Assembly: GCA_037157565.1 (NCBI GenBank)
Contig: JAZHRO010000073.1
Span: forward strand, 88,886,001 to 88,950,000
Direction of reading: 5' to 3'
Length of the DNA: 64,000 nt
Source: Thalassia testudinum
Taxonomy: Eukaryota; Streptophyta; Magnoliopsida; Alismatales; Hydrocharitaceae
Part shown: piece after piece, positions 12,730-23,907 of the stretch
Layout: the number at the start of each line of letters is the position of its first letter
How positions within the stretch are numbered: position 1 is the stretch's first letter
The notes under the pieces: generated by a model
Told to the model about the DNA's origin: nothing
What the model saw: the letters and a program-made list of their open reading frames with translations, nothing else
Databases searched by the model: none
Position numbers and translations under genes: made by a program

Positions 12730-13392
12730 TGAAGGTTCGGCCCTACCAGGAGGGATGACGTAATAATTACGGAAATAAAATAGAAACAATCTCACTAAAT
12801 AACAATCGCAAAAGTACACAAGAATTTTTAGGTGGAAACCCAAACCAGGTGAAAACCACCACCTAACCCTCTCGAGTTAGGATTTTCCGATCAACCAAGT
12901 TGATCAAAATCCACTAAATCGAATCACTTTAAACGAGGGTGATTCAACCTCAATACAATCACGCTACTTAAACGAGGGTAGCATACCTCAACCCCTTCTC
13001 TCCACGAGAAGGATTTTGTCTCACGAAGGAGACGGGAATTCGCAAAGCGAATACCCAACCAAATAACAAAGATAAAATAAACAAGTAATCCTATAGAGCC
13101 AACAAAGTAATGATGAACCTAGCTTCTATAGGAATTAGGAAACTCCCCTTTGCAAGGAGTGCGTCGAGTTGATGACGCGGTGCGTAAGCCACACGACGGC
13201 GAAACTTCGCTCTCGTGAACAATGGCGGGAGAGCGGGTGCGCAACAGCTTGATGCTCTCAAGATGATGGAACAAGAGCTTGGAGAGCAAGGGCTTCTCTT
13301 GGAAACAAAAGAGTGGAACTAAGTTGCTTAGGTGTGTCTCTTGTTTCTCTTAGTGTGTATCTTGTGTATGTGGGTGTCTAAAGGCTCCCCTC

Positions 13393-13400
13393 TATTTATA
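13393..13400 (-). promoter_or_regulatory. TATA box of Sirevirus LTR copy 1
   Basis: TATAAATA on the minus strand, set in the palindromic context CTCTATTTATAGAG and downstream (minus strand) of the GACGTC array. The same motif is at 17211-17218 in LTR copy 2. Confidence 0.65.
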
Positions 13401-13507
13401 GAGGCCTTAGGAAGGCTTTGGAAGGCTTAGAAAAGCTTCCATAGCCGTTGGGAACAAAGCCCAAGAGAATCAGCCCAAAATCAGGAACAATCATTGCTCT
13501 GACAGGC

Positions 13508-14040
13508 TTATCAGACGTCTAATTATGGCATCAGACGTCTGGAAGATCACTTTAAGACGTCTGATTTCAAGGTCAGACATCTGATTTTGGGCGGGTCTCT
13601 TCCTGACTTGGATCAGATCTAAACAGGGTTCTAGTGCAAGTCCATCAGACGACATATAGGACGTCTGGCACTATGTCTGGACGTCTGGAAACCTACTTTT
13701 ACTGTGGGAATGGATTTTCCAAACGTTGTAACAGCTAGAAAATCTCTGAGAAGAGATTTTGGGTCAGCCGAGGCAAAACGGTCAATTATCAGACGTCTGG
13801 ACAGTCCTATCGACGTCTGATAAGGCTCTAACGGTCATATTCTTGAGTGTTTGCTAAGCCAGCCAACAGTCCACTAATTGGACGTCTGGCAAATTCATCA
13901 GACGTCTCCTAAGACGTCTGGTCTAAGGTCTGGACGTCTGATTTCATCAGACAGAACTGACTATGTCCAACCTAATAGTTATCAGACGTCTGAATCAACA
14001 GCCAGACGTCTTAAAACACTTAGACGTCTGGAAATGTTGT
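13508..14040 (-). repeat. Array of dispersed GACGTC palindromes in LTR U3
   Basis: About fourteen GACGTC cores in 530 bases, usually within CAGACGTCTG or TGGACGTCTG. GACGTC is the plant bZIP C-box. The array is repeated in copy 2 (about 17325-17865) and in the LTR fragment inside element A (about 33320-33842). Several units have decayed to GACATC or GATGTC. Confidence 0.75.
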
Positions 14041-14441
14041 TTGAACCCTATATTGGTTTTCTGAGTTCTCTACTGAAAACCTAAGTATCCTAGGGTTGTG
14101 CAGGTGTTCCTCGGACTACTGTTAGGGTACTTTGAGGCTCTTTAACATAATGTTCTAAGGAAATAAAAAGAGCAAGCAAAATAAAGATAAAAGTACATGA
14201 AAGGATTAAACAAAATTCTATCCTATTCTTCTTGTCCTTCCATCTTCAATCTAGCGCTCCTCGCGAATCTCATCTGTTCTCCATCAAGCTCCTCCAATCC
14301 GTCCTGGATGCGAGCTCGAATTCCGTCTAAACACGTCTACATTTGCAATTGACCTGAAATCTAAGACTCCAAGTGCAAATGTTAAATAACACGTGTTTTG
14401 TTATCATCAAAACAAATGATCGTGGTGCTCTAGCACCAACA

Positions 14442-14725
14442 ATCTCCCCCTTTTTGATGATGACAAAATCATAAATAATAATGCAAAATATCCTCCCCCT
14501 TTTTGACATTATCAAAAAGGTTTAATTGATTTTACATTTCCTATAACTCCACCTTAAAACATGTTCTTCTATAAATTTCTTTTGACAAAGGTAATGCCTC
14601 CCCCTTTTTTTATAACAACAAGATAGCTATTATTTTTCTCCCCCTTTCTAAAGGAAATTTAGCTACCTTATATCTCCCCCTTAAAAATTGACAATTAGCT
14701 TATAATTTTTTAACTCCCCCTATCT
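14442..14725 (-). other. Polypurine tract and five further PPT-like copies (gag unit 1)
   Basis: Six CTCCCCCT/CTCCCCCTT tracts on the + strand (starting near 14444, 14493, 14599, 14639, 14674 and 14714), that is AAGGGGGAG or AGGGGGAG on the minus strand. The one next to the LTR is the functional PPT. Multiple upstream PPT copies are a published Sirevirus trait, as I recall it. Confidence 0.8.
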
Positions 14726-14768
14726 AAATGCTTATGATAAAAAGATAGGGTAAAGGGTTTTACCTAAC

Positions 14769-16493
14769 CTACCATGGCCAATAAAATTGGCCAAATGGTG
14801 GTGGTGGATGCCACATCGGATGGGGCTCCCATCTGTAGCTTGGAGGCCCGGGCATTGGCGCCGGTCTCCAATCTGGTGGTCGATGTGCGGCGGGTCCGTC
14901 TCTTGTTCGCCATCTCGTCGGTCTTCTTGTTCTCCTCCTTGGTCTACTCCTTGGTTCTCCCAACTTGAGTTGACCAGCCTTGAGCTTGTAGGTCCAGTCC
15001 TTTGTGTTGTAATTATCCCTGAACCCTACAAAACAAGATTCTAATTTTTTCTTCGGTATCCAAGTGAGCTTGGATTCGGATCTGTTAGCGGGTCTCCTTA
15101 ACGGAGATCCTTTCTCAACCTTAGGGCTATAAAAATTATCAACTTTGTTGATTAATTTATTAGAATTTTCCCTAAGACATGCAATTTCTTTTTCTATAGT
15201 ATTCATCTTAGTCTTTAAATCAGAAATTTCTATTTTTAGACTAACATTTTCCTCAATCAATTTATTAATTTCATTGATGAGGTTATGATTTTCTAATAAT
15301 AGGTTATCATTTTTAGGACAAGCTTCTAGATCCTTAAGTTTTATTTCTAACCTATCATTTTCAAATTTAAGAAAGCTAAGATTCTTTTTCATCCTTTTGT
15401 TTTCTATTTTTAGTGATTTACTAAGCTTAAATAGTTCAATAAAAGCTTCTTGTAAATCGTAACTTACCTCATTGTCTTAGTCGCTTCCACTTTCGCTGTC
15501 GCTTCCTCTGGCCATGAAACCAAAGCAAGCGGTTTCTTCTTTTTCTTCTTCTTCCTCCGAGCTTGAATCGTCCCAAGTGGCTTGGAACGCCTTCTTCTTA
15601 GATTTCTTCTCCTTTTCCTTCTTCTTCTCCTTTTTGAGAAGAGGGCACTCTAGTCGTAGGTGCCCTTTTTCGTTGCAGTGGTGGCAACGTCTCGGGCTCT
15701 CCTTCTTCTCCTTCTTCTCTTTCTTTAATTCCCTACAAAACTTGGAAAATTTTTTAAGTAAAATTCTAAAGTCTTCGTCGTCGAAACTTACCTCGCTATC
15801 CGACGCGGCTCTGAAGGCGAGAGTCTTCTTCGGTTTAGGCTCCGATGTATCCTTCTTCTTCTGCTTCAACTTTGTCTCGTAGGCCATTAGATTGCCTAGG
15901 AGATCTTCCATGTTGAGCTCCTCCACTTCGTTCGCCTCCTTGATGGCGGTGACTTTCTGTTCCCACTCTGGTCCGAGGGAACGAAGAAGCTTCCCTTGAA
16001 TCTCCCCCTTGATGAAAGTTTTCCCTAAAGCTTTCAAGTTATTTACAATGAGAGTGAACCTAGTGCTCATCTCACTTAAAGACTCGTTAGGTTTCATAGA
16101 AAAAGATTCAAATTCTTGAGAAAGTAAATTAATTTTAGAAGTTTTTACCTTAGAGGTACCTTCGTGAGTTACCTCAAGTGTGTGCCAAATCTCGTATGCG
16201 GTGGCGCATTGCGAGATTCTATTGAACTCCTCTGGGCTGAGCGTGCAATACAACGCGTTCATTGTTTTTGCGTTGAGTGAGAGTTCCCGAATCTGCTGCA
16301 GTGAGTATCCTGCGTCGGGTCGCTCTGGGATCTCGTATGGGGCTTCGCAACGTCCTTATAGAGCAAAGTCCGTGGCTTGAAGCCACATCCTCATCCCCAG
16401 CTTCCAGTAGCTGTAGTTGTTCCCGTCGAAGTAGGGTGGTCGGACGGTGGACTGCCCCTCGGATATTTTGATCGCTGATGTGCTTCCCTCCAT
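14769..16493 (-). pseudogene. gag: Copia (Sirevirus-like) gag, unit 1, two nonsense mutations
   Basis: A 575-codon frame (stop included) from ATG 16493, about 40 bases after the PBS. The N-terminus has the copia gag signature (FDGNNYSYWKLRM in the sister copy), then a UBN2-type capsid domain (about residues 80-220). A complete CCHC zinc knuckle, CHHCNEKGHLRLEC, begins near residue 270. A Lys/Glu/Ser-rich stretch, a long predicted coiled coil and a Pro/Trp-rich end (PPPPFG) follow. Two in-frame stops break it, at codon 46 (16356-16358) and codon 339 (15477-15479). The sister copy at 18611-20335 has sense codons there. It would form the virus-like particle and bind RNA. No pol follows. Confidence 0.85.
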
Positions 16494-16533
16494 TTGATCT
16501 CTTGCTGGGTGTTACTCCGATCTCGCAAGACCT

Positions 16534-16545
16534 GCTCTGATACCA
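16534..16545 (-). other. Primer-binding site, tRNA-Met type (unit 1)
   Basis: The minus strand reads TGGTATCAGAGC, two bases inside the LTR end (16548). This is the standard Ty1/copia PBS complementary to the 3' end of initiator tRNA-Met. Confidence 0.9.
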
Positions 16546-16547
16546 AC

Positions 16548-18283
16548 TGAAGGTTCGACCCTACCAGGAGGGATGACGTAATAATTGCGGAAATAAAATA
16601 GAAACAATCTCACTAAATAACAATCGCACAAGTACACATGAATTTTTAGGTGGAAACCCAAACCGGGTGAAAACCACCACCTAACCCTCTCGAGTTAGGA
16701 TTTTCCGATCAACCAAGTTGATCAAAATCCACTAAATCGAATCACTTTAAACGAGGGTGATTCAACCTCAATACAACCACGCTACTTAAACGAGGGTAGC
16801 GTACCTCAACCCCTTCTCTCAACGAGAAGGATTTTGTCTCACGAAGGAGATGGGAATTTGCAAAGTGAATACCCAACCAAATAACAAAGATAAAATAAAC
16901 AAGTAATCCTATAGAGCCAACAAAGTAATTATGAACCTAGCTTCTATAGGAATTAGGAAACTCCCCTTTGCAAGGAGTGCGTCGAGTTGATGACGCGGTG
17001 CGTAAGCCACACGACGGCGCAACTTCGCTCTCGTGAACAATGGCGGGAGAGCGAGTGCGCAACAGCTTGATGCTCTCAAGATGATGGAACAAGAGCTTGG
17101 AGAGCAAGGGCTTCTCTTGGACACAAAAGAGTGGAACTAAGTTACTTAGGTGTGTCTCTTTTTTCTCTTAGTGTGTATCTTGTGTATGTGGGTGTCTAAA
17201 GGCTCCCCTCTATTTATAGAGGCCTTAGGAAGGCTTTGGAAGGCTTAGAAAAGCTTCCATAGCCGTTGGGAACAAAGCCCAAGAGAATCAGCCCGAAATT
17301 AGGAACAATCATTGCTCTGACAGGCTTATCAGACGTCTAATTATGGCATCAGACGTCAGGAAGTTCACTTTAAGACGTCTGATTTCAAGGTCAGACGTCT
17401 GATTTTGGGCGGGTCTCTTCCTGACTTGGATCAGATCTAAACAGGGTTCTAGTGCAAGTCCATTAGACGACATATAGGACGTCTGGCACTATGTCTGGAC
17501 GTCTGGAAACCTACTTTTACTGTGGGAATGGATTTTCCAAACGTTGCAATGGCTAGAAAATCTCTGAGAAGAGATTTTGGGTCAGCCGAGGCAAAACGGT
17601 CAATTATCAGACGTCTGGACAGTCCTATGGACGTCTGATAATGCTCTAACGGTCATATTCTTGAGTGTTTGCTAAGCCAGCCAACGGTCCACTAATTGGA
17701 CGTCTGGCAAATTCATCAGACGTCTCCTAAGACATCTTGTCTAAGGTCTAGACGTCTGATTTCTTCAGACAGAACTAACTATGTCCAGCCTAATAGTTAT
17801 CATACGTCTGAATCAACAGTCAGACGTCTTAAAACACTTTATCAGACGTCTAATTTTGGAATTAGACATCTGGAAATGTTGTTTGAACCCTATATTGGTT
17901 TTCTGAGTTCTCTACAGAAAACCTTAGTATCCTAGGGTTGTGCAGGTGTTCGTAGGACTACTGTTAGGGTACTTTGAGGCTCTTTAACATAATGTTCTAA
18001 GGAAATAAAAAGAGCAAGCAAAATAAAGATAAAAGTACATGAAAGGATTAAACAAAATTCTATCCTATTCTTCTTGTCCTTCCATCTTCAATCTAGCGCT
18101 CCTCGTGAATCTCATCTGTTCTCCATCAAGCTCCTCCAATCCGTCCTGGATGCGAGCTCGAATTCCGTCTAAACACGTCTACAATTGCAATTGACCTGAA
18201 ATCTAAGACTCCAAGTGAAAATGTTAAATAACACGTGTTTTGTTATCATCAAAACAAATGATCATGGTGCTCTAGCACCAACA
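16548..18283 (-). repeat. Sirevirus-like LTR, copy 2 (shared central LTR)
   Basis: 1,736 bases, very similar to copy 1 but with a roughly 24-base segment near 17840-17870 that copy 1 lacks and the fragment in A has. Minus-strand TATA box at 17211-17218. It serves as 3' LTR for the gag unit on its right and 5' LTR for the unit on its left. Confidence 0.9.
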
Positions 18284-18567
18284 ATCTCCCCCTTTTTGAT
18301 GATGACAAAACCATAAATAATAATGCAAAAAATCCTCCCCCTTTTTGACATTATCAAAAAGGTTTAATTGATTTTACATTTCCTATAACTCCGTCTTAAA
18401 ACATGTTCTTCTATAAATTTCTTTTGACAAAGGTAATGCCTCTCCCTTTTTTTATAACAATAGGATAGCTATTATTTTTCTCCCCCTTACCAAAGGAAAT
18501 TTAGCTTCCTTATATCTCCCCCTTAAAAATTGACAATTAGCTTATAATTTTTTAACTCCCCCTATCT
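18284..18567 (-). other. Polypurine tract and PPT-like copies (gag unit 2)
   Basis: The same array as in unit 1, with the copy at about 18440 changed to CTCTCCCTT. The functional PPT abuts the LTR end at 18283. Confidence 0.75.
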
Positions 18568-18610
18568 AAATGCTTATGATAAAAAGATGGGGTAAAGGGT
18601 TTTACCTCAC

Positions 18611-20335
18611 CTACCATGGCCAATAAAATGGGCCAAATGGTGGTGGTGGATGCCACATCGGATGGGGCTCCCATCTGTAGCTTGGAGGCCCGGGCATTGG
18701 CGCCGGTCTCCAATCTGGTGGTCGACGTGCTGCGGGTCCGTTGCTTGTTCGCCGTCTCATCGGTCTTGTTGTTCTCCTCCTTGGTCTACTCCTTGGTTCT
18801 CCCAACTTGAGTTGACCAGCCTTGAGCTTGTAGGACCAGTCCTTTGTGTTGTAATTATCCCTGAACCCTACAAAACAAGATTCTAATTTTTTCTTCGGTA
18901 TCCAAGTGAGCTTGGATTCGGATCTGTTAGCGGGTCTCCTTAACGGAGATCCTTTCTCAACCTTAGGGCTATAAAAATTATCAACTTTGTTGATTAATTT
19001 ATTAGAATTTTCCCTAAGACATGCAATTTCTTTTTCTATAGTATTCATCTTAGTCTTTAAATCAGAAATTTCTATTTTTAGTCTAACACTTTCCTCAATC
19101 AATTTATTAATTTCATTGATGAGGTTATGATTTTCTAATAATAGGTTATCATTTTTAGGACAAGCTTCTAGATCCTTAAGTTTTATTTCTAACCTATCAT
19201 TTTCAGATTTAAGAAAGCTAAGATTCTTTTTCATGCTTTTGTTTTCTATTTTTAGTGACTTACTAAGCTTAAATAGTTCATTAAAAGCTTCTTGTAAATC
19301 GTAACTTACCTCATTGTCTGAGTCGCTTCCGCTTTCGCTGTCGCTTCCTCTGGCCATGAAACCAAAGCAAGCGATTTCTTCTTTTTCTTCTTCTTCCTCC
19401 GAGCTTGAATCGTCCCAAGTGGCTTGGAACACCTTCTTCTTAGATTTCTTCTCCTTTTCCTTCTTCTTCTCCTTTTTGAGAAGAGGGCACTCTAGTCGTA
19501 GGTGCCCTTTCTCGTTGTAGTGGTGGCAACGACTCGGGCTCTCCTTCTTCTCCTTCTTCTCTTTCTTTAATTCCCTACAAAACTTGGAAAATTTTTTAAG
19601 TAAAATTCTAAAGTCTTCGTCGTCGGAACTTACCTCGCTATCCGACGCGGCTCTGAAGGCGAGAGTCTTCTTCGGTTTAGGCTCCGATGTATCCTTCTTC
19701 TTCTGCTTCAACTTTGCCTCGTAGGCCATTAGATTGCCTAGGAGAACTTCCATGTTGAGCTCCTCCACTTCGTTCGCCTCCTCGATGGCGGTGACTTTCT
19801 GTTTCCACTCCGGTCCGAGGGAACGAAGAAGCTTCCCTTGAAGCTCCCCCTTGATGAAAGTTTTCCCTAAAGCTTTCAAGTTATTTACAATGAGAGTGAA
19901 CCTAGTGCTCATCTCACTTAAAGACTCATTAGGTTTCATAGAAAAAGATTCAAATTCTTGAGAAAGTAAATTAATTTTAGAAGTTTTTACCTTAGAGGTA
20001 CCTTCGTGAGTTACCTCAAGTGTGTGTCAAATCTCGTATGCGGTGGCGCATTGCGAGATTCTATTGAACTCCTCTGGGCTGAGCGTGCAATACAACGCGT
20101 TCATTGTTTTTGCGTTGAGCGAGAGTTCCCGAATCTGCTGCAGCGAGTATCCTACGTCGGGTCGCTCTGGGATCTCGTATGGGGCTTCGCAACGTCCCCA
20201 TAGAGCGAAGTCCGTGGCTTGAAGCCATATCCTCATCCTCAGCTTCCAGTAGCTGTAGTTGTTCCCGTCGAAGTAGGGTGGTCGGACGGTGGACTGCCCC
20301 TCGGATATTTTTATCGCTGATGTGCTTCCCTCCAT
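18611..20335 (-). pseudogene. gag: Copia (Sirevirus-like) gag, unit 2, one nonsense mutation
   Basis: The same 575-codon gene as unit 1, starting at ATG 20335. It is open except for TGA at codon 103 (20027-20029), where unit 1 has a Trp codon. The zinc knuckle is damaged: the second Cys is Tyr (CHHYNEKGHLRLEC). From codon 133 to the end the frame is open for 442 codons, covering the capsid domain, the knuckle, an acidic Ser-rich stretch, a ~110-residue coiled coil and the Pro-rich tail. Neither unit is intact; the two stop patterns do not overlap, so each decayed separately after duplication. Confidence 0.85.
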
Positions 20336-20375
20336 ATGATCTCTTGCCGGGTGTTACTCCGATCTCGCAAGACCT

Positions 20376-20387
20376 GCTCTGATACCA
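20376..20387 (-). other. Primer-binding site, tRNA-Met type (unit 2)
   Basis: TGGTATCAGAGC on the minus strand, two bases inside the end of the truncated 5' LTR (20390). Confidence 0.9.
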
Positions 20388-20389
20388 AC

Positions 20390-20487
20390 TGAAGGTTTGG
20401 CCCTACCAGGAGGGATGACGTAATAATTGTGGAAATAAAATAGAAACAATCTCACTAAATAACAATCGCACAAGTACACAAGAATTT
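20390..20487 (-). repeat. Truncated 5' LTR of the composite (last ~98 bases of U5)
   Basis: It matches the first ~98 + strand bases of copies 1 and 2 (TGAAGGTTTGGCCCTACC...) and stops abruptly at about 20487, where different sequence begins. There is no target duplication. The outer 5' part was lost by deletion or recombination. Confidence 0.85.
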
Positions 20488-21276
20488 AGTGATTTATGGT
20501 TGTGATTCCTTCAATCAACTTCCTTGATTAAATGACTGTGAGGAAGAGGTTGATGCTGCTGTATTGTGTTCCCATGGAGAAGGAGGAGGAGGTAGTAGGG
20601 ATATTTTTGAAAAAAATACTAGAAGTTAGGGACTGGCATGCAAGAATGGTTGAAAGTTAAGGACCTGTAGGAGATAAACAGAGAATGTTTGGATTAAACT
20701 GCAACCTTGGTCAAGATGGACTCTAATTGGGCCCAAGTAATTTAATGGTTAACTTGGATGTCAGTTTTTACCATGTTTGACTGGGCAATTTGGATAGAAG
20801 CCCAAAGTAGTGTAAATTTTCGTCTAACACTCTATTCTAGGTCAAAATAGGTTCAGATGGTCAAACCAAATGTACCAAACCTCTTAGAATATTTTTCTAT
20901 GAATTTTAGGAGGTTTAGATAAATTTTATCATGACCAGAACCTATTCAATTAAAGTGGGGTTGACAATTAGGGTTTTTAGTATTATTTTTGTTCTTGAAA
21001 TGCATGAAACCCTGTTTCAATTAGTATGGATCCACCTTTTAGAATTTTATGTTTAATTGACCTTTAATTAACCCCTGAGTAACCCCAAGGTTAGTCTGCA
21101 TTTGTAATGTTCTATTAAAACTGCAGAATTAACCCTATTCCCTATTTTCTTCTCAAATCAAAATGTTGTGGAGTTGTGACCCTCAGATGATTATGTAGGA
21201 GCTCTTATCATTCAAACGTAACTAAATGTGGCTATTTTGGGCCCATGATGGTTGTGACTATGCAAATGGTCTATCA
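20488..21276 (-). repeat. Partial C-like LTR, probable 3' LTR of element G
   Basis: On the minus strand it starts TGATAGACCATTTGC at 21276 and aligns with the U3 of LTRs C1 and C2 (for example the block around 20840-20920). It is cut off at 20488 by the Sirevirus composite. With D removed, GTGCCCCACAATATGTGGGCA of the G internal region would abut it, a plausible polypurine tract. Assignment to G is inference; it may be an independent C-family fragment. Confidence 0.5.
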
Positions 21277-21283
21277 TGCATGC

Positions 21284-22844
21284 TGATCACACGTGTTTTG
21301 CGAGTTTGAAATTAGGGTTACAAGTAACCCGTCGTCATAGTTGCAAAACTCGTGATCAAATAAAATTTATTCCGAAACTCGAAAAGTGAGCCCCAGGTCG
21401 AACATGGGGAGGCAAACGTTTGATTTTGAAATCCGCACTTCACTTTAATTTCTTTTTGGTCATTTTTATCTTTTCTAATTTTTTTGGTATTTTTAACAAG
21501 CAAGAGATTAGGTCGATGAAAACTTTATCTACTTGTAAAAATATAAGAGAGTGAGGGAGAGAGAGAGAGAAACAATCATCTATTCATGAACAATTGTTTG
21601 TTACAACTATGAAAGCAGGAAAACTACACTACGAAAGCGTAAAAAGATAGAAACAGGTGAGAGAAATCCCCCTTAATGGTTGCTCAGAGGATGACTTGCT
21701 TTGACGTCGCCTGGAGGAAGGTGATGAGGAGTGGGATGAAGGAGGACAGAGCTGGAGGACAGAGGATGGGGTAGGACGGTATTGCGGCAAGGATCTTCTT
21801 CCTGAAGGGCAGTGAGAGGATGGCCACGGGATGCTCCACGAATGGGGATGAGAGATGAGAAAACTATTTTTTTCTACTCTAGAGGAGCATCTCAGGCTTG
21901 GGACAAGCTCTCTCTAGAGCCTTGGAGGTGGTGAGTGGAAGAAAGGAAGAGATGGCTTGGAATGGTGGTGGGTAGGTCCTTTTATAGTGGAGGAGGAAGA
22001 ACAAATTTGCACCTGGGTCATTACTGACGTCCATAAACATCGTTGTAGCTGTCACTGAAGATCCGCCCTTCAATTCCTCTTTCTGGCACGCGCAGACCAT
22101 TAGTGACAGCTACAAGCGTCACTAAAGGCCCGCGTCGATGAAGATCTACTCTGTTGGCGCCCGCTCCGTTGGTGCGCGCTTCACTCTCCTGTGCTCCCCA
22201 TGCCGTGCCTCATGCACGCGCACTGGCATACGCTGCACTGCTACTACACGCAACTGCAGATGTGCGCAGTGCACGGCTGTGGCTATGGCTGTGTGCTGCG
22301 CACGGCAGCGACTGTGGCTGTGCACTGCGCGTGGCTGTGGTGGTACGCGGTGTGCTACTGCTGGTCGACCTGGATGGCGCCACATGGCACCATCTGGGCC
22401 TCCATTCTTCTTTCTTTTGTAGAGGGTGCCATGGTGCTCAGATCGAGATGATTCCCATGCTACTAGACTGCGATCGTCGCTTGGGATCCATCCGTACGGT
22501 TAGATTTTCCATCTGAAATCTATATGGATTTTGCATTGCCCCCTGGCCGTTGATCTTCCTCAGACTTCGTATGATGCTATGGTTCTCCGATCTAGATGAT
22601 TTCAGAAGTGTTAGACTTCGATCGTCATCTTAATTAGATCCCTGCAGTTCGATCATCCATCTGAGGCCCTGAAATAAGTCTTCTTTTCTCCTGACCATAA
22701 AAGACCTAATTAACCTAAAATATATACAGCTACTCTAAAAGCAAAATGATGAATGTTATGTAATATTTATAACATGAAATGCAAATCCAAGCCAAGGAAC
22801 ATTCATGAATAGGCATTTTAACCTAAATAGATGTGTCTATTTCA
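21284..22844 (-). repeat. 3' LTR of element D
   Basis: 1,561 bases. On the minus strand it starts TGAAATAGACACATC and ends CGTGTGATCA. The minus-strand TATA box is TATAAAA (21980-21986); the 5' LTR has a mutated TGTAAAA there (52524-52530). Confidence 0.9.
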
Positions 22845-22970
22845 TACTCCCATGCTTATCATTTGCTAGTCCCAAGCAAAATTAAATTACATGTTATGTA
22901 TAAAATCAAAATTAGGATTAGATCGCTTAGGCCTAAGTCATTTATTAACAATAGAAAATTTCAACTAAGG
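22845..22970 (-). other. D internal 3' end: polypurine tract, then A target site
   Basis: The minus strand reads GACTAGCAAATGATAAGCATGGGAGTA directly before the LTR (22845-22871 on the + strand), the consensus seen in A, B and J. TAAGG (22966-22970) is the left copy of the A target duplication. Confidence 0.8.
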
Positions 22971-23899
22971 TGATGAGAACCTCGTCATAAACCCTAAACT
23001 AGCACCATCAAACCTAGATTTGCAAGGAAAAGCTCCTACATAACTTATAGAAAGGCCTGACTCAGAGAATTCTGAGTTTGTGAAGAAAATAGGAACTAAG
23101 GGGTAAAAATGCAATTTAACCAACACAATCAGTAAACAAGGTAACTCAGGGTCTAAGCTTAGGTCAAACTAGCCTAATAAGAAGGAAAGTGGGACGATTT
23201 GATCCAACAAGGGCTACAGCAACTCTAAGGAATTAAATGACATCCTGTAACCCTAAAACAAACCCACTTCAATTCATGAGGTTCGAGGCAAATAAAAAAT
23301 CAACTAAATCCTCTAAAATTCATAGAAAAATAATCTCTAGGGTTTAGAACCTTCAATTTGGCCTTGGGAACCCACTTTGACCTACATTGAGAACCATGCC
23401 CAATTAATGATTTAATTTGGGTTTTTATGTAAATTGACTGATCAAACAAGGTCTGATCTAGAAATAAATTTCACCATTAGAATCCTTAGGTCCCATTTAG
23501 TCATGCATAAAAACTTGAGCCTAAGAAGAGACCTTCTTGACCGACTTTGCATTTTGGTCCTCATCTATTACTTTTTGACCCTCAACTTTTGAAACCCTCG
23601 CATTTTGGCCCCTAAGTCTTCATCCTTCTTTGCATTTGGGTCCTTCCTGCAAAACCTTGAGCAGGGCCATGCTCCGGCGACTTTGCGCGGAGCATGGCGC
23701 CGCACAGGGTGAGGGAGGCCCTCTGCCCTTTCAACGAGGTTTTCCCTACGACGTCTGCTATCGCAGGGACACCTCCATGATCACTGCTGCAGCCCATACC
23801 TTTCGTGCGAACGTGCGGAAGGTATGGGTCCCTACTCCGGCCGTCCTCCTGCGAGGGAGGCACGTCGCCTCCCTCCGCCCACCTCTCCGCTTTCGCCTC

Positions 23900-23907
23900 T
23901 ATAAAAG
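23900..23907 (+). promoter_or_regulatory. TATA box of A 5' LTR
   Basis: TATAAAAG in the context CGCCTCTATAAAAGC, 929 bases into the LTR. The 3' LTR copy has TATAAAA at 35724-35730. Confidence 0.7.

Larger units (their letters stand above)
12730..14441 (-). repeat. Sirevirus-like LTR, copy 1 (3' LTR of the composite)
   Basis: 1,712 bases. On the minus strand it runs from TGTTGGTGCTAGAGCACC (at 14441) to CCTTCA (at 12730). A TATA box reads TATAAATA on the minus strand (13393-13400). The U3 part (13508-14040) holds about 14 GACGTC cores, many as TCAGACGTCTG. The polypurine tract abuts at 14442. Confidence 0.9.
12730..20487 (-). mobile_element. Tandem gag-only Sirevirus-like Ty1/copia composite (LTR-gag-LTR-gag-truncated LTR)
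   Basis: Read on the minus strand: a truncated 5' LTR (20487-20390), tRNA-Met-type PBS, gag, PPT array, full LTR (18283-16548), PBS, gag, PPT array, full LTR (14441-12730). Each unit is about 3.8 kb and neither has protease, integrase or RT. This is the architecture described for non-autonomous TR-GAG elements. Sirevirus affinity is suggested by the long LTRs packed with GACGTC palindromes, the multiple upstream PPT copies and the coiled-coil gag C-terminus. The shared central LTR suggests unequal recombination between LTRs. Confidence 0.85.

Noticed and set aside
13508..14040. CRISPR-like spaced repeats (GACGTCTG)
   Set aside because: Repeats are short, palindromic, unevenly spaced and inside a plant LTR; spacers are not of uniform length.
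22138..22516. Overlapping Cys/Arg-rich frames on both strands in the D 3' LTR
   Set aside because: A GC-rich LTR patch open in many frames; the frames are lost in the other D LTR copy.
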